Source of the DNA: Streptomyces seoulensis
Lineage (GTDB): Bacteria > Actinomycetota > Actinomycetes > Streptomycetales > Streptomycetaceae
Direction: 5' to 3'
Assembly: GCF_004328625.1 (NCBI RefSeq)
Contig: NZ_CP032229.1
Span: forward strand, 992,001 to 1,056,000
DNA: 64,000 nucleotides
Shown: positions 21,589 to 33,139 of the stretch, piece after piece
Layout: each line of letters opens with the position of its first letter
Position numbering within the stretch: position 1 is the stretch's first letter
Position numbers and translations under genes: made by a program
The notes under the pieces: generated by a model
What the model saw: the letters and a program-made list of their open reading frames with translations, nothing else
The model's database searches: none
What the model was told of the DNA's origin: nothing

Positions 21589-22461
21589 CTACTCCTTCGC
21601 CGCCTCGACCAGCACGTCCGCCGACAGCAGCCCCAGCGCGTTGGAGGCGAGCGGGCTGTCTCCGGTGAGGAGTCTGCGGTCCTGGTGGGTCTGGCCGGTG
21701 ATCTCGGAGTTCAGCACCTCGACGCCCTGCTTCTCCAGCAGATCGGCGACCAGCCACCGCAGCCGGCCGGGCAGGTAGCCCATCTCCAGGTTGGCGCCCG
21801 TGTCGAGCGCGTCGGGGAAGACGCACAGGGAGTAGCCGTCGAAGGGCGACTTGTCCTTGCCCCGGGCGGCGGCGAGCAGCGCGGCCGGGCCGTGGCAGAG
21901 GGTGATGACGTACTTGTCGTTGGCGAGCGCCCAGTCCAGCGTCTCGGTCACGTCCTCACTCTCCGCGAGCCCGATCACCGCTCCGTGCCCGCCGGGGATG
22001 AAGACGGCGATGTAGTCCGACTCGGGCCCCAGCTTGTCCGCGACCACCTCGGAGAGCTTCATCGGCTGCTTCAGCTGGGGTTTGAGCGCCTCGTACGTCT
22101 CCATGACGGCCTTGTCCTCCTCCGGCATGGCCCACAGCTCCAGCTTCACGGGGTTGCCGCTGAGGGTGGCCACGTCGACGTCGACGCCCGCCTCCATCAT
22201 GTGGTGCAGCGGGAGCAGCATCTCGACGGGATGGTTGCCGGTGGAGAAGAACTTGCCGTCCTCGGTGAGCAGATACCGCTCGTCCGTGCCGATCATCAGC
22301 ACCTTCCACCGCCCGCCGGTGTACGCGCCCTTGTGCTGGACGCCGTCGAAATCGGTCTTCGGCGCGGTGTACTTGCTCAGTGAGTACGGGGACGGGAAGA
22401 ACGCGTTGTCCTCGGCCGGATCGGGAGCCGGATCCTTGCTCAACTCGGTCGCGTCGGACAT
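21589..22461 (-). CDS. hchA: Hsp31-type protein deglycase/chaperone (DJ-1/PfpI superfamily)
   Basis: Predicted glyoxalase III/protein deglycase and holding chaperone; 290 residues. The nucleophile elbow [12 protein letters not shown] places the catalytic cysteine at residue 189 with the adjacent histidine. The downstream segments [12 protein letters not shown] and [14 protein letters not shown] match the E. coli HchA pattern from memory, including a Zn/Asp region. The long N-terminal cap (residues 1-50) is typical of the HchA subgroup rather than small DJ-1 proteins. It is divergent from the GMC oxidoreductase gene across 130 bases, possibly stress-linked. Confidence 0.88.
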   Translation of the reverse strand: MSDATELSKDPAPDPAEDNAFFPSPYSLSKYTAPKTDFDGVQHKGAYTGGRWKVLMIGTDERYLLTEDGKFFSTGNHPVEMLLPLHHMMEAGVDVDVATLSGNPVKLELWAMPEEDKAVMETYEALKPQLKQPMKLSEVVADKLGPESDYIAVFIPGGHGAVIGLAESEDVTETLDWALANDKYVITLCHGPAALLAAARGKDKSPFDGYSLCVFPDALDTGANLEMGYLPGRLRWLVADLLEKQGVEVLNSEITGQTHQDRRLLTGDSPLASNALGLLSADVLVEAAKE

Positions 22462-22591
22462 GGGAAACCTCCTGCCGGCCGGGGAAACGTCTTTCTCTCC
22501 AACGTAGACACCGTGCCGGGCACCCGCACGATGTGGCGGGCGTGGCGCCAGGGGTGCAGAGTGGCCGGGGGGAGCGCGTGGAGGAGACGGG

Positions 22592-25895
<3,304 letters not shown>

Positions 25896-25991
25896 TCAAC
25901 GAATTCACCCACCGGCCGACAGAAAGGTGCAAACTCCGCGAGCACCCCATTCCCGTCACTCCCGACCGCGGCCGCCCATTCTGCGCCACCT

Positions 25992-26015
25992 GGGGGGCCT
26001 TGCCGCAAGGGCCCC
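25992..26015. promoter_or_regulatory. Rifamycin-associated element (RAE)-like palindrome
   Basis: CCTTGC-C-GCAAGG is a perfect inverted repeat flanked by G-run and C-run arms. On the rox strand it closely matches the 19-base RAE recalled from upstream of rifamycin-inactivation genes in actinomycetes. It lies between rox (start 25886) and the divergent gene at 26117 and overlaps -35 candidates of both. Confidence 0.75.
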
Positions 26016-26028
26016 TGTGCGCTATATC
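26000..26028 (+). promoter_or_regulatory. Promoter of the divergent gene, with -35 inside the RAE
   Basis: TTGCCG (26000-26005) and TATATC (26023-26028) are separated by 17 bases, a near-ideal housekeeping promoter pointing to the gene at 26117. The -35 lies within the RAE palindrome. On the other strand TTGCGG (26003-26008) is the candidate rox -35. Confidence 0.55.
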
Positions 26029-26116
26029 TTGAAAGTGGCAGGAGGTGTCGAACCTCTTGCCTTCGTGCTTTCCGGGGGAAAGTGTTTTTCGGGGGGCGAG
26101 CAGAGCCGGAGTGGCG

Positions 26117-26806
26117 TTGCGCGAGTTCATCTACCTGTCCGACGCCAAGCTGCGGCAATTCATCCCGCACCCGCGCCGGCTCCGACGCCCCGGCGCCCTC
26201 CGCCTGACCACACCCGTCGGCGGGATCGACCTCGACGCCCCGACGGACGACGCGGGGAGCGCACGCGGGCGGCAACTGGACCAGGTGGTCGGGCACCTGG
26301 CGGAATCGGCGCGCTGGTTCGGTGAGCCGGATCTCCGGCCCGGCGAATGGGTGTGGTTCGAGGCCCCGTTGCTGTACGTCACGCTCCGGCGGGCCAACCG
26401 CGACCTGGTCCTCTTCACCGATCCCATCCCCGGCGCCGACCCGCAGTACCCGTCGGCCGACTGCCGCCTGCTCATGCACGGTTCGGCCCGCCATCTGCTG
26501 GGCATGACCCCGGTCTCGGTCGAGGGCCCGGCCCTGACGGCCACCGATGAGGGCTCCAGTGCGTGCACCACCTTCGTCACGGACGCAGGCGAAGTCGTGC
26601 GCACCCTCACCGGAGCCGGCCACCCGGCGCCTCCGGGCGCCCGGGGCGTACGCGACCTCCTCGCCGCTCTCGACGCGGCCCAGCCCGACATCCCCACCGC
26701 GGCCTGGACCCAGGGCTACGCCCGCGTCACCGCGGCCCTGCCCGCGACCGCCACCGCACCCCGGTGCCTGGTGGCAAGCCCCCTGACGGTGGAATACGCG
26801 CTATAG
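26117..26806 (+). CDS. Conserved protein of unknown function, divergent from rox
   Basis: The 229-residue protein begins LREFIYLSDAKLRQFIPHPRR and contains VWFEAPLLYVTLRRANRDLVLFTDP and SADCRLLMHGSARHLLG. I recall a family of uncharacterised Streptomyces proteins with this REFIYLSDAKL start, but no function. No signal peptide or membrane helix is seen. The TTG at 26117 is preceded by GGAG six bases upstream; a start at 26045 would add a low-quality N-terminus. It shares the RAE-containing intergenic region with rox, so it may be rifamycin-inducible and have a linked resistance or drug-tolerance role. Confidence 0.78.
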   Translation: MREFIYLSDAKLRQFIPHPRRLRRPGALRLTTPVGGIDLDAPTDDAGSARGRQLDQVVGHLAESARWFGEPDLRPGEWVWFEAPLLYVTLRRANRDLVLFTDPIPGADPQYPSADCRLLMHGSARHLLGMTPVSVEGPALTATDEGSSACTTFVTDAGEVVRTLTGAGHPAPPGARGVRDLLAALDAAQPDIPTAAWTQGYARVTAALPATATAPRCLVASPLTVEYAL

Positions 26807-26894
26807 GTACCCGACGGAATCGGGCACGGAATGTCGGGTGCGGGGTCCTTCCGCACGCCTAGCGTTACCGGTGCCAGAGGGAAGGGAACGGGGC

Positions 26895-27764
26895 GTGCTG
26901 GAGCGGCTGAATCAGGCCATGGAGCGGATCGAGCTGCGGCTCGGTGCGGGTGTCGAGGTGGAGGAGCTGGCGCAGATCGCCGGGACCTCGGTGTACCACC
27001 TGCGGCGGATGTTCTCCGCGCTGGCCGGGATGCCGTTGTCGGAGTACGTGCGGCGCAGGCGGCTGACGCTCGCGGCGGCCGAAGTGGTCGCGGGGCGGGA
27101 GACGCTGCTCGACATCGCGGTACGGCACGGATACGGGTCGGGCGAGGCGTTCGCCAGGGCCTTCCGGGCGATGCACGGCGTCGGTCCGAGCCAGGCCCGG
27201 CGGGCCGGTGTCACGCTCAGCTCGCAGCCCCGGATGTCCTTCCGCCTCGTCGTCGAAGGGAACAGTGACATGCGGCACCGGATCGAGCGGAAGCAGGCGT
27301 TCGGCGTGGTCGGGTACAAGACGCGGGTGCCGTTGGTGCACGCCGGGCCGAACCAGGCGATCATCGACTTCGTCCGGGGGATCGGGCGGGAGGACCTGGA
27401 GCGGCTGGCGAAGCTGTCGGACCAGCAGCCGGAAGGGGTCGTCGCGGTCTGCGACGATCTGGACCCGAGCCGGGCCGAGGGCACGGAACTCGACTACTAC
27501 CAGGGTGCGGTCACCTCCTCCCCGGCACCGGAGGGTCTGGCCGAGCTGGCCGTCCCGGCCGGCACCTGGGCGGTGTTCACGGTCTCCGGGCCGATGCCGC
27601 TCGCGGTCCAGACGCTGTGGCGGGACGTGTTCATGCAGTGGTTCCCGTCGAACCCGTACGTGAGCCGCCCCGGCCCGGAGATCCTGCGCGTACGGCCGAC
27701 CGGGGCCGGGAGCGAGGCGTTCGCGGAGCTGTGGCTGCCCGTGGAGGGGGCCGTGGGCGGCTGA
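26895..27764 (+). CDS. AraC family regulator with GyrI-like effector domain
   Basis: The 289-residue protein has an N-terminal AraC double helix-turn-helix (residues 1-100: VEELAQIAGTSVYHLRRMFSALAGMPLSEYVRRRRL and DIAVRHGYGSGEAFARAFRAMHGVGPSQARR). A C-terminal GyrI/SbmC-type ligand-binding domain follows (residues 120-285: VGYKTRVPL through WLPVEGAV). Domain partners of this type bind small hydrophobic or cationic compounds, including drugs. The GTG at 26895 gives a start right at the HTH; an ATG at 26838 lacks support. It lies 88 bases after the unknown rox-linked gene, same strand. It could control neighbouring genes but no operator was recognised. Confidence 0.88.
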   Translation: MLERLNQAMERIELRLGAGVEVEELAQIAGTSVYHLRRMFSALAGMPLSEYVRRRRLTLAAAEVVAGRETLLDIAVRHGYGSGEAFARAFRAMHGVGPSQARRAGVTLSSQPRMSFRLVVEGNSDMRHRIERKQAFGVVGYKTRVPLVHAGPNQAIIDFVRGIGREDLERLAKLSDQQPEGVVAVCDDLDPSRAEGTELDYYQGAVTSSPAPEGLAELAVPAGTWAVFTVSGPMPLAVQTLWRDVFMQWFPSNPYVSRPGPEILRVRPTGAGSEAFAELWLPVEGAVGG

Positions 27765-27787
27765 GGGGTGGACCGTAAGCTCGGGGC

Positions 27788-28021
27788 ATGGATGTGTGGG
27801 TGCCGTACCTGATGCTGTGCGGTGGGCTGGCAGTGGTGCTCGGGGCGCTGACCTGGCTGGCGCTCTACGTGCGGCGGCGGGGTGGCGGCGGGGGTGTGCT
27901 GGCCGCGTACGAGGAGGCGTTCCGGGTGACCGGTCATGCCGCGCATCAGGAGATCCGGGCGGAGGCCGAGCGGAAGACGCCTGCGGACTCGCCCGACGGG
28001 CCCTTCCGGAGGACACGGTGA
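27788..28021 (+). CDS. Small single-pass membrane protein
   Basis: The 77-residue protein has one membrane helix (about residues 6-29, YLMLCGGLAVVLGALTWLALYV), a basic glycine-rich hinge (RRRGGGGG) and a charged cytoplasmic tail. There is no recognisable domain. Its stop overlaps the start of the next gene as GTGA, so the two are translationally coupled. Confidence 0.7.
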   Translation: MDVWVPYLMLCGGLAVVLGALTWLALYVRRRGGGGGVLAAYEEAFRVTGHAAHQEIRAEAERKTPADSPDGPFRRTR

Positions 28022-28464
28022 CGGGCGGTGAGTGGTGGCCGGTGGCCGATACGCTCGGGTTCCTCGCCGGGCGTTGGCGGGTCACCCGTACCGTGCGGGA
28101 TCTGGCGGGCGCGGACGAGGGGTACTTCGCCGGGCACACCGACTTCGGGCCGTTGGACGGCGGACTGCTGCACGAGGAGGCCGGGGAGTTCACCTGGCAG
28201 GGCGTGACGCGGCCCGCGACGCGGACGCTGCGGTTCCTGGCGGGCGCCGAGCCGGGCACGGCGGACGTGCGGTTCGCGGACGGGCGCCCCTTCCACGACC
28301 TGGACCTGCGTAGCGGGCGGCACATCGCCGGGCACCCCTGCGCGGCCGACTTCTACCGGGGCGAGTTCACCGTGACCGACGCGGACCACTGGCGTTCGGT
28401 GTGGCGGGTCGCCGGCCCGAAGAAGGACCTCGTGCTCACCACGGACTACGTGCGCGAGGGCTGA
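28018..28464 (+). CDS. DUF6314-like protein
   Basis: The 148-residue protein has a predicted lipocalin/FABP-like single domain: LGFLAGRWRVTRTVRD at the start and DHWRSVWRVAGPKKDLVLTTDYVR at the end, a pattern I associate with DUF6314. The fold suggests binding of a small ligand. The GTG at 28018 overlaps the stop of the upstream membrane gene (GTGA). The 3' end overlaps the convergent histidine-phosphatase-like gene by 19 bases. Function is unknown. Confidence 0.75.
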   Translation: MTGGEWWPVADTLGFLAGRWRVTRTVRDLAGADEGYFAGHTDFGPLDGGLLHEEAGEFTWQGVTRPATRTLRFLAGAEPGTADVRFADGRPFHDLDLRSGRHIAGHPCAADFYRGEFTVTDADHWRSVWRVAGPKKDLVLTTDYVREG

Positions 28465-29039
28465 GGCGACACCGCGTCCAGCCGCAGCGTCCAGCGGCCC
28501 GCACGCCCGGCCACCGTGATCGTGGAGAGCGGGCGTACGTCGATGCTCCAGAAGGCGGACGGCGGCGCCTGAAGGGCGTAGACCAGGGCCGCGCGGATCA
28601 CGGCGGGCTCGGCCACGGCGACGATACGGGCCCAGTCGTCGCCGGGCCGGGTGTCGAGCCAGCCGCCCACGCGGGAGATGAAGGCGAGCATCGACTCGCC
28701 GCCGTGCGGGCTGGCCCTCGGGTCGGCGAGCCAGGCGTCCACCGCCTGCGGTTCGCGGGCCATCGCCTCGGCCAGGGTCAGCCCCCGCCAGCGCCCCATG
28801 TCACAGTCACGCAGGGCGAGTTGGGAGAGCGGCGCATAGCCGAGCGCATCGCCGGTGGCGCGGCTGCGCGGGGTCGGGGAGCAGTAGCGCAACTCGGCGG
28901 CCGCGAGCGGCAGCAGATACCCGACGACGCGCTGCACCTCGTCCCAGCCCGCCTGGTCCAGCGGCCGGTCGTCCTGGAACCGCTCCGCGTGCGACGGGGA
29001 ACCGTGCGCTGCGGCCACGAACGTCACCCGAAGTGGCAT
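28446..29039 (-). CDS. Degenerate histidine phosphatase superfamily protein
   Basis: The 197-residue protein has the phosphoglycerate-mutase-like fold pattern: first strand VTFVAAAHGSPSHAERFQDDRPLDQAGW, then YCSPTPRSRATGDALG, HGGESMLAFISRVGGWL and VAEPAVIRAALVYALQAP. In active enzymes the first strand carries RHG and the last VxHGGVIR. Here the arginine of RHG is alanine and the second histidine position reads E-P, so normal phosphatase catalysis is unlikely. It may be a binding protein, as known for related cobalamin-linked forms. The ATG at 29039 is chosen because the conserved strand starts there. It converges on the DUF6314 gene with a 19-base overlap. Confidence 0.75.
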   Translation of the reverse strand: MPLRVTFVAAAHGSPSHAERFQDDRPLDQAGWDEVQRVVGYLLPLAAAELRYCSPTPRSRATGDALGYAPLSQLALRDCDMGRWRGLTLAEAMAREPQAVDAWLADPRASPHGGESMLAFISRVGGWLDTRPGDDWARIVAVAEPAVIRAALVYALQAPPSAFWSIDVRPLSTITVAGRAGRWTLRLDAVSPQPSRT

Positions 29040-29162
29040 GCGGTGATGGTGATCCCCGGACGGGGGCCGGTCAAGAGCCCTCACGCGGGCCGCTGAGAGG
29101 GTGACCGGAAATCACCACTCTTTGCGCCTCAACACCCTTGATAAAGAAGTTACTTGAGGAAC

Positions 29163-30596
29163 TCACCGCACTTCGTCCCACGCCGACCGCAACCGCCGCA
29201 CCCCCTCCGCGATGTCCCCGGTACTCGCCACGGCGGCGAAGCTCAGCCGGATGTGCGCGGCCGGGGGTTCGGCGCTGAAGTAGGGCCGCCCGGGGGTGAG
29301 GGAGATGCCCGCGCGCAGTGCGGCGGCGGTCAGCGCGGACTCCGTGACGCCCTCGGGCAGCCGCGCCCAGAGGTGGTAGCCGCCGAACGGGATGTGCGGC
29401 AGGGCGAGTTCGGGCAGGTGCAGCGCGAGCGCCCCGGTCATCGCCTCCCGGCGTACCGCCAACTCGGCCGACAGCGACCGCAGATGGCGCGGCCAGGCCG
29501 GGGAGCCGACGAGTTCGAGCGCCGCCTCCTGGAGCGGCCGGGGCACGAAGAAGCTGTCCACGACCTGGATGGCGCGCAGGCGTTCCAGCACCGGCCCGCG
29601 CGCGGCGAGGGCGGCCACCCGGAAGCTGGGCGAGGTCGCCTTGGTGAGCGAGCCGACGTGCACCACGACACCGTCCGGGTCGTCCGCCGCCAGCGGCCGG
29701 GGCAGTTCGGGCGCGTCGGCGTGCGCGAGACGGCGTACGAAGTCGTCCTCGATGACGAAGGCGCCCGAGGCGCGGGCGATGCGCAGCACCTCGCCCCGGC
29801 GGCCGGGGGCGAGCACGGCGCCGGTCGGGTTCTGGAACAGGGGCTGGCAGACGAACACCCGGGCGCCGGTGGCGCGGAAGGCGTCGGCCAGCAGGTCGGG
29901 CCGTACGCCGTCGGGGTCGACCGGCACCGGTACGGGCCGCAGGCCGGCGGCGCGGGCGAGGTCCAGCATGCCGGGGTAGGTGGGCGACTCCACCAGGACG
30001 GGCGCGCCGGGCGGGGCGAGCGCGCGCAGCGCGGTGGCCAGCGCGGACTGGCCGCCGGCCGCGACGAGCACCTCGGCCGCGGTGACGGAGCCGCCGATGC
30101 CGCGCGCGAACCACTCCCGCAGTTCGGGCAGCCCCTCCAGGGGCGGCCTCCCCCAGGCGCCGGGCCGCCGTCCGGCGCGGGCGAGGGCGGCGGCCATGGC
30201 CTGCTCGGGCTGGAGGCCGGGGTGCGGGTAGCCGCCGCTCAGCTCCAGCACCCCGGGCGGCGGCGCCGGCAGCGAGACCATGACTCCGGAGGCGTCCACG
30301 GTGCGGGGTACGACGTCCCCGGCGGCGTCGGCGCTCAGCGCGACCTCCTGCCAGGAGGTGTCCCCGGCGGGCGGGGTCGCGGCGCGCGGCCCGGCCCGGA
30401 AGGCGCCCGCGCCGGGCCGGGTGACGACCAGCCCCTCGGCGGCGAGCCGGGCCAGCGCCCGGGAGACGGTCACCGGACTGACCCGGAACCGCTCGACCAG
30501 GGCACGGCTGGACGGGAGCTTTCCACCAAGTGAGTAGCGGTCCAGTTCCCTGCGCAGGCATTCCGCCAGCTCCAGCACACTGCTACGCTCGTTCAT
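29163..30596 (-). CDS. MocR-type GntR/aminotransferase regulator
   Basis: The 477-residue protein has an N-terminal GntR winged helix (LPSSRALVERFRVSPVTVSRALARLAAEGLVVTRPG, residues 27-62). A C-terminal fold-type-I aminotransferase domain follows, with the PLP lysine in VGSLTKATSPSFRVAALAA and VESPTYPGMLDLARAAG. MocR proteins use PLP and an amino compound as effector and usually regulate a divergent gene. Here that neighbour is an EamA transporter whose start codon overlaps this one, so the regulator probably controls export or uptake of a metabolite. The ATG at 30596 lacks a strong ribosome site. Confidence 0.9.
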   Translation of the reverse strand: MNERSSVLELAECLRRELDRYSLGGKLPSSRALVERFRVSPVTVSRALARLAAEGLVVTRPGAGAFRAGPRAATPPAGDTSWQEVALSADAAGDVVPRTVDASGVMVSLPAPPPGVLELSGGYPHPGLQPEQAMAAALARAGRRPGAWGRPPLEGLPELREWFARGIGGSVTAAEVLVAAGGQSALATALRALAPPGAPVLVESPTYPGMLDLARAAGLRPVPVPVDPDGVRPDLLADAFRATGARVFVCQPLFQNPTGAVLAPGRRGEVLRIARASGAFVIEDDFVRRLAHADAPELPRPLAADDPDGVVVHVGSLTKATSPSFRVAALAARGPVLERLRAIQVVDSFFVPRPLQEAALELVGSPAWPRHLRSLSAELAVRREAMTGALALHLPELALPHIPFGGYHLWARLPEGVTESALTAAALRAGISLTPGRPYFSAEPPAAHIRLSFAAVASTGDIAEGVRRLRSAWDEVR

Positions 30597-31506
30597 GAGA
30601 GCACAGAGTAGCGCTACCGATACGAGCGCGATAGCGGTCACCGCGCCCCGCGAGCCCCTGTTCATGGGCACCGGCCAGGCGGCCGTCGGTGTCGTCGCCT
30701 TCTCCCTCACCTTCCCCGCGACCGCCTGGGGTCTGGAGAGCTTCGGACCCTGGTCGCTGGTGGCGGTCCGGGGTGTCCTCGCCGCCCTGGTCGCGGGAGC
30801 CTGTCTGCTGCTCCTGCGGGTGCCGCTGCCCGAGGCCCGCCATCTGCCGGGGCTCGCCATGGTCGGGATCGGCACGGTGCTCGGCTTCCCGCTGCTGACC
30901 ACGCTCGCGCTCCAGACCTCGACCACCGCGCACGCGGCCGTCGTCGTGGGTCTGCTGCCCCTGACCACGGCCGCGGTGTCCGCCCTGCGCACCGGCGTAC
31001 GCCCCTCTCGCCGCTTCTGGACGGCGGCCCTGGCCGGCGCCGCGGCCGTGGCCGTCTTCACGGTCACCCAGAGCGGGGGCGCCCTGACCAGGGCGGACGT
31101 CTATCTCTTCGGCGCCCTGCTGGTCTGCGCGGCCGGATACACCGAGGGCGGCCGGCTGGCCCGGGTGATGCCGGGCTGGCAGGTCATCGGCTGGGCGCTG
31201 GTGCTGTGCCTGCCGCTGAGCGTCCTCGGCACCGCGCTGGCGCTGGGACACGAGCCGGTACGGCTCACCGCGCACGGGATCGCCGGGGTGCTGTGGGTCG
31301 CGGTGGGCTCGCAGTTCCTCGGGCTGCTCCTCTGGTACCGGGGCATGGCGGCCGTCGGCATCCCGCGCGCCAGCCAGTTGCAGTTGGCTCAGCCGCTGCT
31401 CACACTGGTGTGGTCGGCACTGCTACTGGGCGAGCACGTCCCCGCGGCGGCACCGCTGACCGCGGTCGCCGTGCTCGTGTGCATCGCCGTCACCCAACGG
31501 TCGTGA
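30595..31506 (+). CDS. EamA/DMT family transporter
   Basis: Drug/metabolite-type exporter of up to 303 residues with ten hydrophobic helices from about residue 27 to the end. EamA repeats are visible as VVAFSLTFPATAWGLESFGPW and HGIAGVLWVAVGSQFLGLLLWYRGMAAVG. The first ATG (30595) overlaps the divergent MocR start. The ATG at 30664 sits directly before the first helix and would leave room for promoters, so it is a credible alternative. Pairing with a MocR regulator suggests control by an amino compound or vitamin B6. The substrate is unknown. Confidence 0.85.
   Translation: MRAQSSATDTSAIAVTAPREPLFMGTGQAAVGVVAFSLTFPATAWGLESFGPWSLVAVRGVLAALVAGACLLLLRVPLPEARHLPGLAMVGIGTVLGFPLLTTLALQTSTTAHAAVVVGLLPLTTAAVSALRTGVRPSRRFWTAALAGAAAVAVFTVTQSGGALTRADVYLFGALLVCAAGYTEGGRLARVMPGWQVIGWALVLCLPLSVLGTALALGHEPVRLTAHGIAGVLWVAVGSQFLGLLLWYRGMAAVGIPRASQLQLAQPLLTLVWSALLLGEHVPAAAPLTAVAVLVCIAVTQRS
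30608..30617. promoter_or_regulatory. Palindrome between MocR and EamA genes
   Basis: GTAGCGCTAC is a perfect 10-base palindrome 12 bases from the MocR start. A related GCTACGCT lies nearby on the other side of the start codons. Candidate MocR operator. Confidence 0.4.
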
Positions 31507-31525
31507 CCGTGAGGAGGGCCTGACA

Positions 31526-31723
31526 ATGCATGCGTCCAAGGGCGACCGCCTTGTCCAGCACGGACGAGTGGTCGGCCAACACGATCAGGTCACCGAAGTG
31601 GTCGAAGTGATCGGCGAGGAGGGCGAACCGCCCTACCGCGTCCGCTTCGAGGACGGGCACGAGGCCATCATGTCGCCCGGCCCGGACTGCCAGGTCCGCC
31701 ACCACGAGGACGAAGCTAGCTAG
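31526..31723 (+). CDS. DUF1918 protein
   Basis: The 65-residue protein matches DUF1918: basic N-terminus GDRLVQHGRVVGQHDQ, then EVIGEEGEPPYRVRFEDGHEAIMSPGPDCQV. These small actinobacterial proteins form an SH3-like barrel; their role is not established. The ATG at 31526 is preceded by GAGGAGGGCC. The stop codon shares bases with the stop of the convergent GHL10-type gene (CTAG at 31720-31723). Confidence 0.85.
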   Translation: MHASKGDRLVQHGRVVGQHDQVTEVVEVIGEEGEPPYRVRFEDGHEAIMSPGPDCQVRHHEDEAS

Positions 31724-32970
31724 CGGGACAACGGGGGTCGGCGCGGGGGTCTCGCCGGCCGGCGGTAGTGGTCGGCGACCACCCGTGCCATCGCGCCCAG
31801 CGGATCGCGGGCCACGTCCTGGGCGGCGAAGAACACATGCCCGCGCACCTGCGGATATCCATCGGCCAGGGTGAGATGCCGGGACAGTTCGGCGGGATCC
31901 TGCCAGGCGGGCGGCTGCCCCGCCGCGCCCGCCTTGTACAGCGCCTCCCCCACGTACAGCCGGGTCCGGGTGCCCGCCGCCTGCGCGGCCCACCAGTCGA
32001 GGAGCTTCGCGTAGTCGGCCGCCGGGAAGCCGATGTTCCAGTAGATCTGCGGGACGATGTAGTCGATCCAGTGCTCGCGGACCCACGTCCGGGTGTCCGC
32101 GTACAGGTCGTCGTACGTCTGCACGCCCGCCTGGGTGTCGGAGCCGCGCGGGTCGGTGCCCGCGTTGCGCCAGACGCCGAAGGGGCTGATCCCGAACCGG
32201 GTACCGGGCCGCACCCGCCGGATGCCCGCCGCGACCTCCCGTACCAGCCGGTCGATGTTGTCGCGCCGCCAGGCGGCCCGGTCGCCGAAGGCGCCCCCAT
32301 ACGCGTCGTAGGCCGCGTCGTCGTCGAAGGTCTGCCCGGCGACCGGGTACGGGTAGAAGTAGTCGTCGAAGTGGACCGCGTCCACGGGGTACTTGGCGAC
32401 CGCGTCCAGCATGGCCAGCCGGACGAAGCGCCGGACCTCGGGCAGGCCCGGGTTGTAGTACAGCTTGCCGCCGTAGGGCACCACCCACTCCGGGTGCAGC
32501 CGCGCCGGGTGGTCCGGGGTCAGCCGGGAGGGGTCGGTGTGGTTGGCGATGCGGTACGGGTTGAACCAGGCGTGCAGCTCAAGGCCACGCGCATGGGCTT
32601 CGCGCACGGCGGTGCCCAGCGGGTCCCAGCCGGGGTCGCGGCCCTGGGTGCCGGTGAGGTACTCCGACCAGGGCTCGTACGGGGAGGGCCACAGGGCGTC
32701 GGCGGTCGGCCGGACCTGGAAGATCACGGTGTTGAGCCGGTCCGCCACCGCCCGGTCGAGGTGGGCGGTCAGCTCGGCCCGCTGCTCCTCGGGCGGGAGC
32801 CCCGGCCGCGAGGGCCAGTCCCGGTTGGCGACGGTGGCGAGCCACACCCCGCGCATCTCCCGGTGATGCCGGCCGGAGGCGTACGCCGGGGTGCCCGGAC
32901 CCGTCGCCAGAGCCGCCAGCGCCCCCAGGGCGAGCGTCCGCCGCGAGACGGTAGCCCTACGTGTGGCCAT
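31720..32970 (-). CDS. Exported GHL10-type (family 10-like) glycosyl hydrolase
   Basis: The 416-residue protein starts with a Tat-type signal (RRATVSRRTLALGALAALATG). The rest is a TIM-barrel of the GHL10/YngK group: MRGVWLATVANRDWPSRPGLP, LNTVIFQVRPTADALWPSPYEPWSEYLTGTQG, VDAVHFDDYFYPY (catalytic-type aspartates) and DYIVPQIYWNIGFP. Such proteins are predicted lipoprotein or secreted carbohydrate hydrolases whose substrate is unknown. The ATG at 32970 follows GGAGGCAGGA. It converges with the DUF1918 gene through a shared CTAG. Confidence 0.88.
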   Translation of the reverse strand: MATRRATVSRRTLALGALAALATGPGTPAYASGRHHREMRGVWLATVANRDWPSRPGLPPEEQRAELTAHLDRAVADRLNTVIFQVRPTADALWPSPYEPWSEYLTGTQGRDPGWDPLGTAVREAHARGLELHAWFNPYRIANHTDPSRLTPDHPARLHPEWVVPYGGKLYYNPGLPEVRRFVRLAMLDAVAKYPVDAVHFDDYFYPYPVAGQTFDDDAAYDAYGGAFGDRAAWRRDNIDRLVREVAAGIRRVRPGTRFGISPFGVWRNAGTDPRGSDTQAGVQTYDDLYADTRTWVREHWIDYIVPQIYWNIGFPAADYAKLLDWWAAQAAGTRTRLYVGEALYKAGAAGQPPAWQDPAELSRHLTLADGYPQVRGHVFFAAQDVARDPLGAMARVVADHYRRPARPPRRPPLSR

Positions 32971-33139
32971 TCCTGCCTCCCCCACGCTCCGAGTCCGCCC
33001 CGTGACGGATCGTCCCGGAGGCACGGCTTGTCCCTACCCCGTCGATCGATCATCGATACTTGGCGGTAACGTGCACGATCGGAGCAGGCACCGAAACCGG
33101 ACGCCCTGCACGAGCCGGAGAACCAGCGAAGGGGACGAT

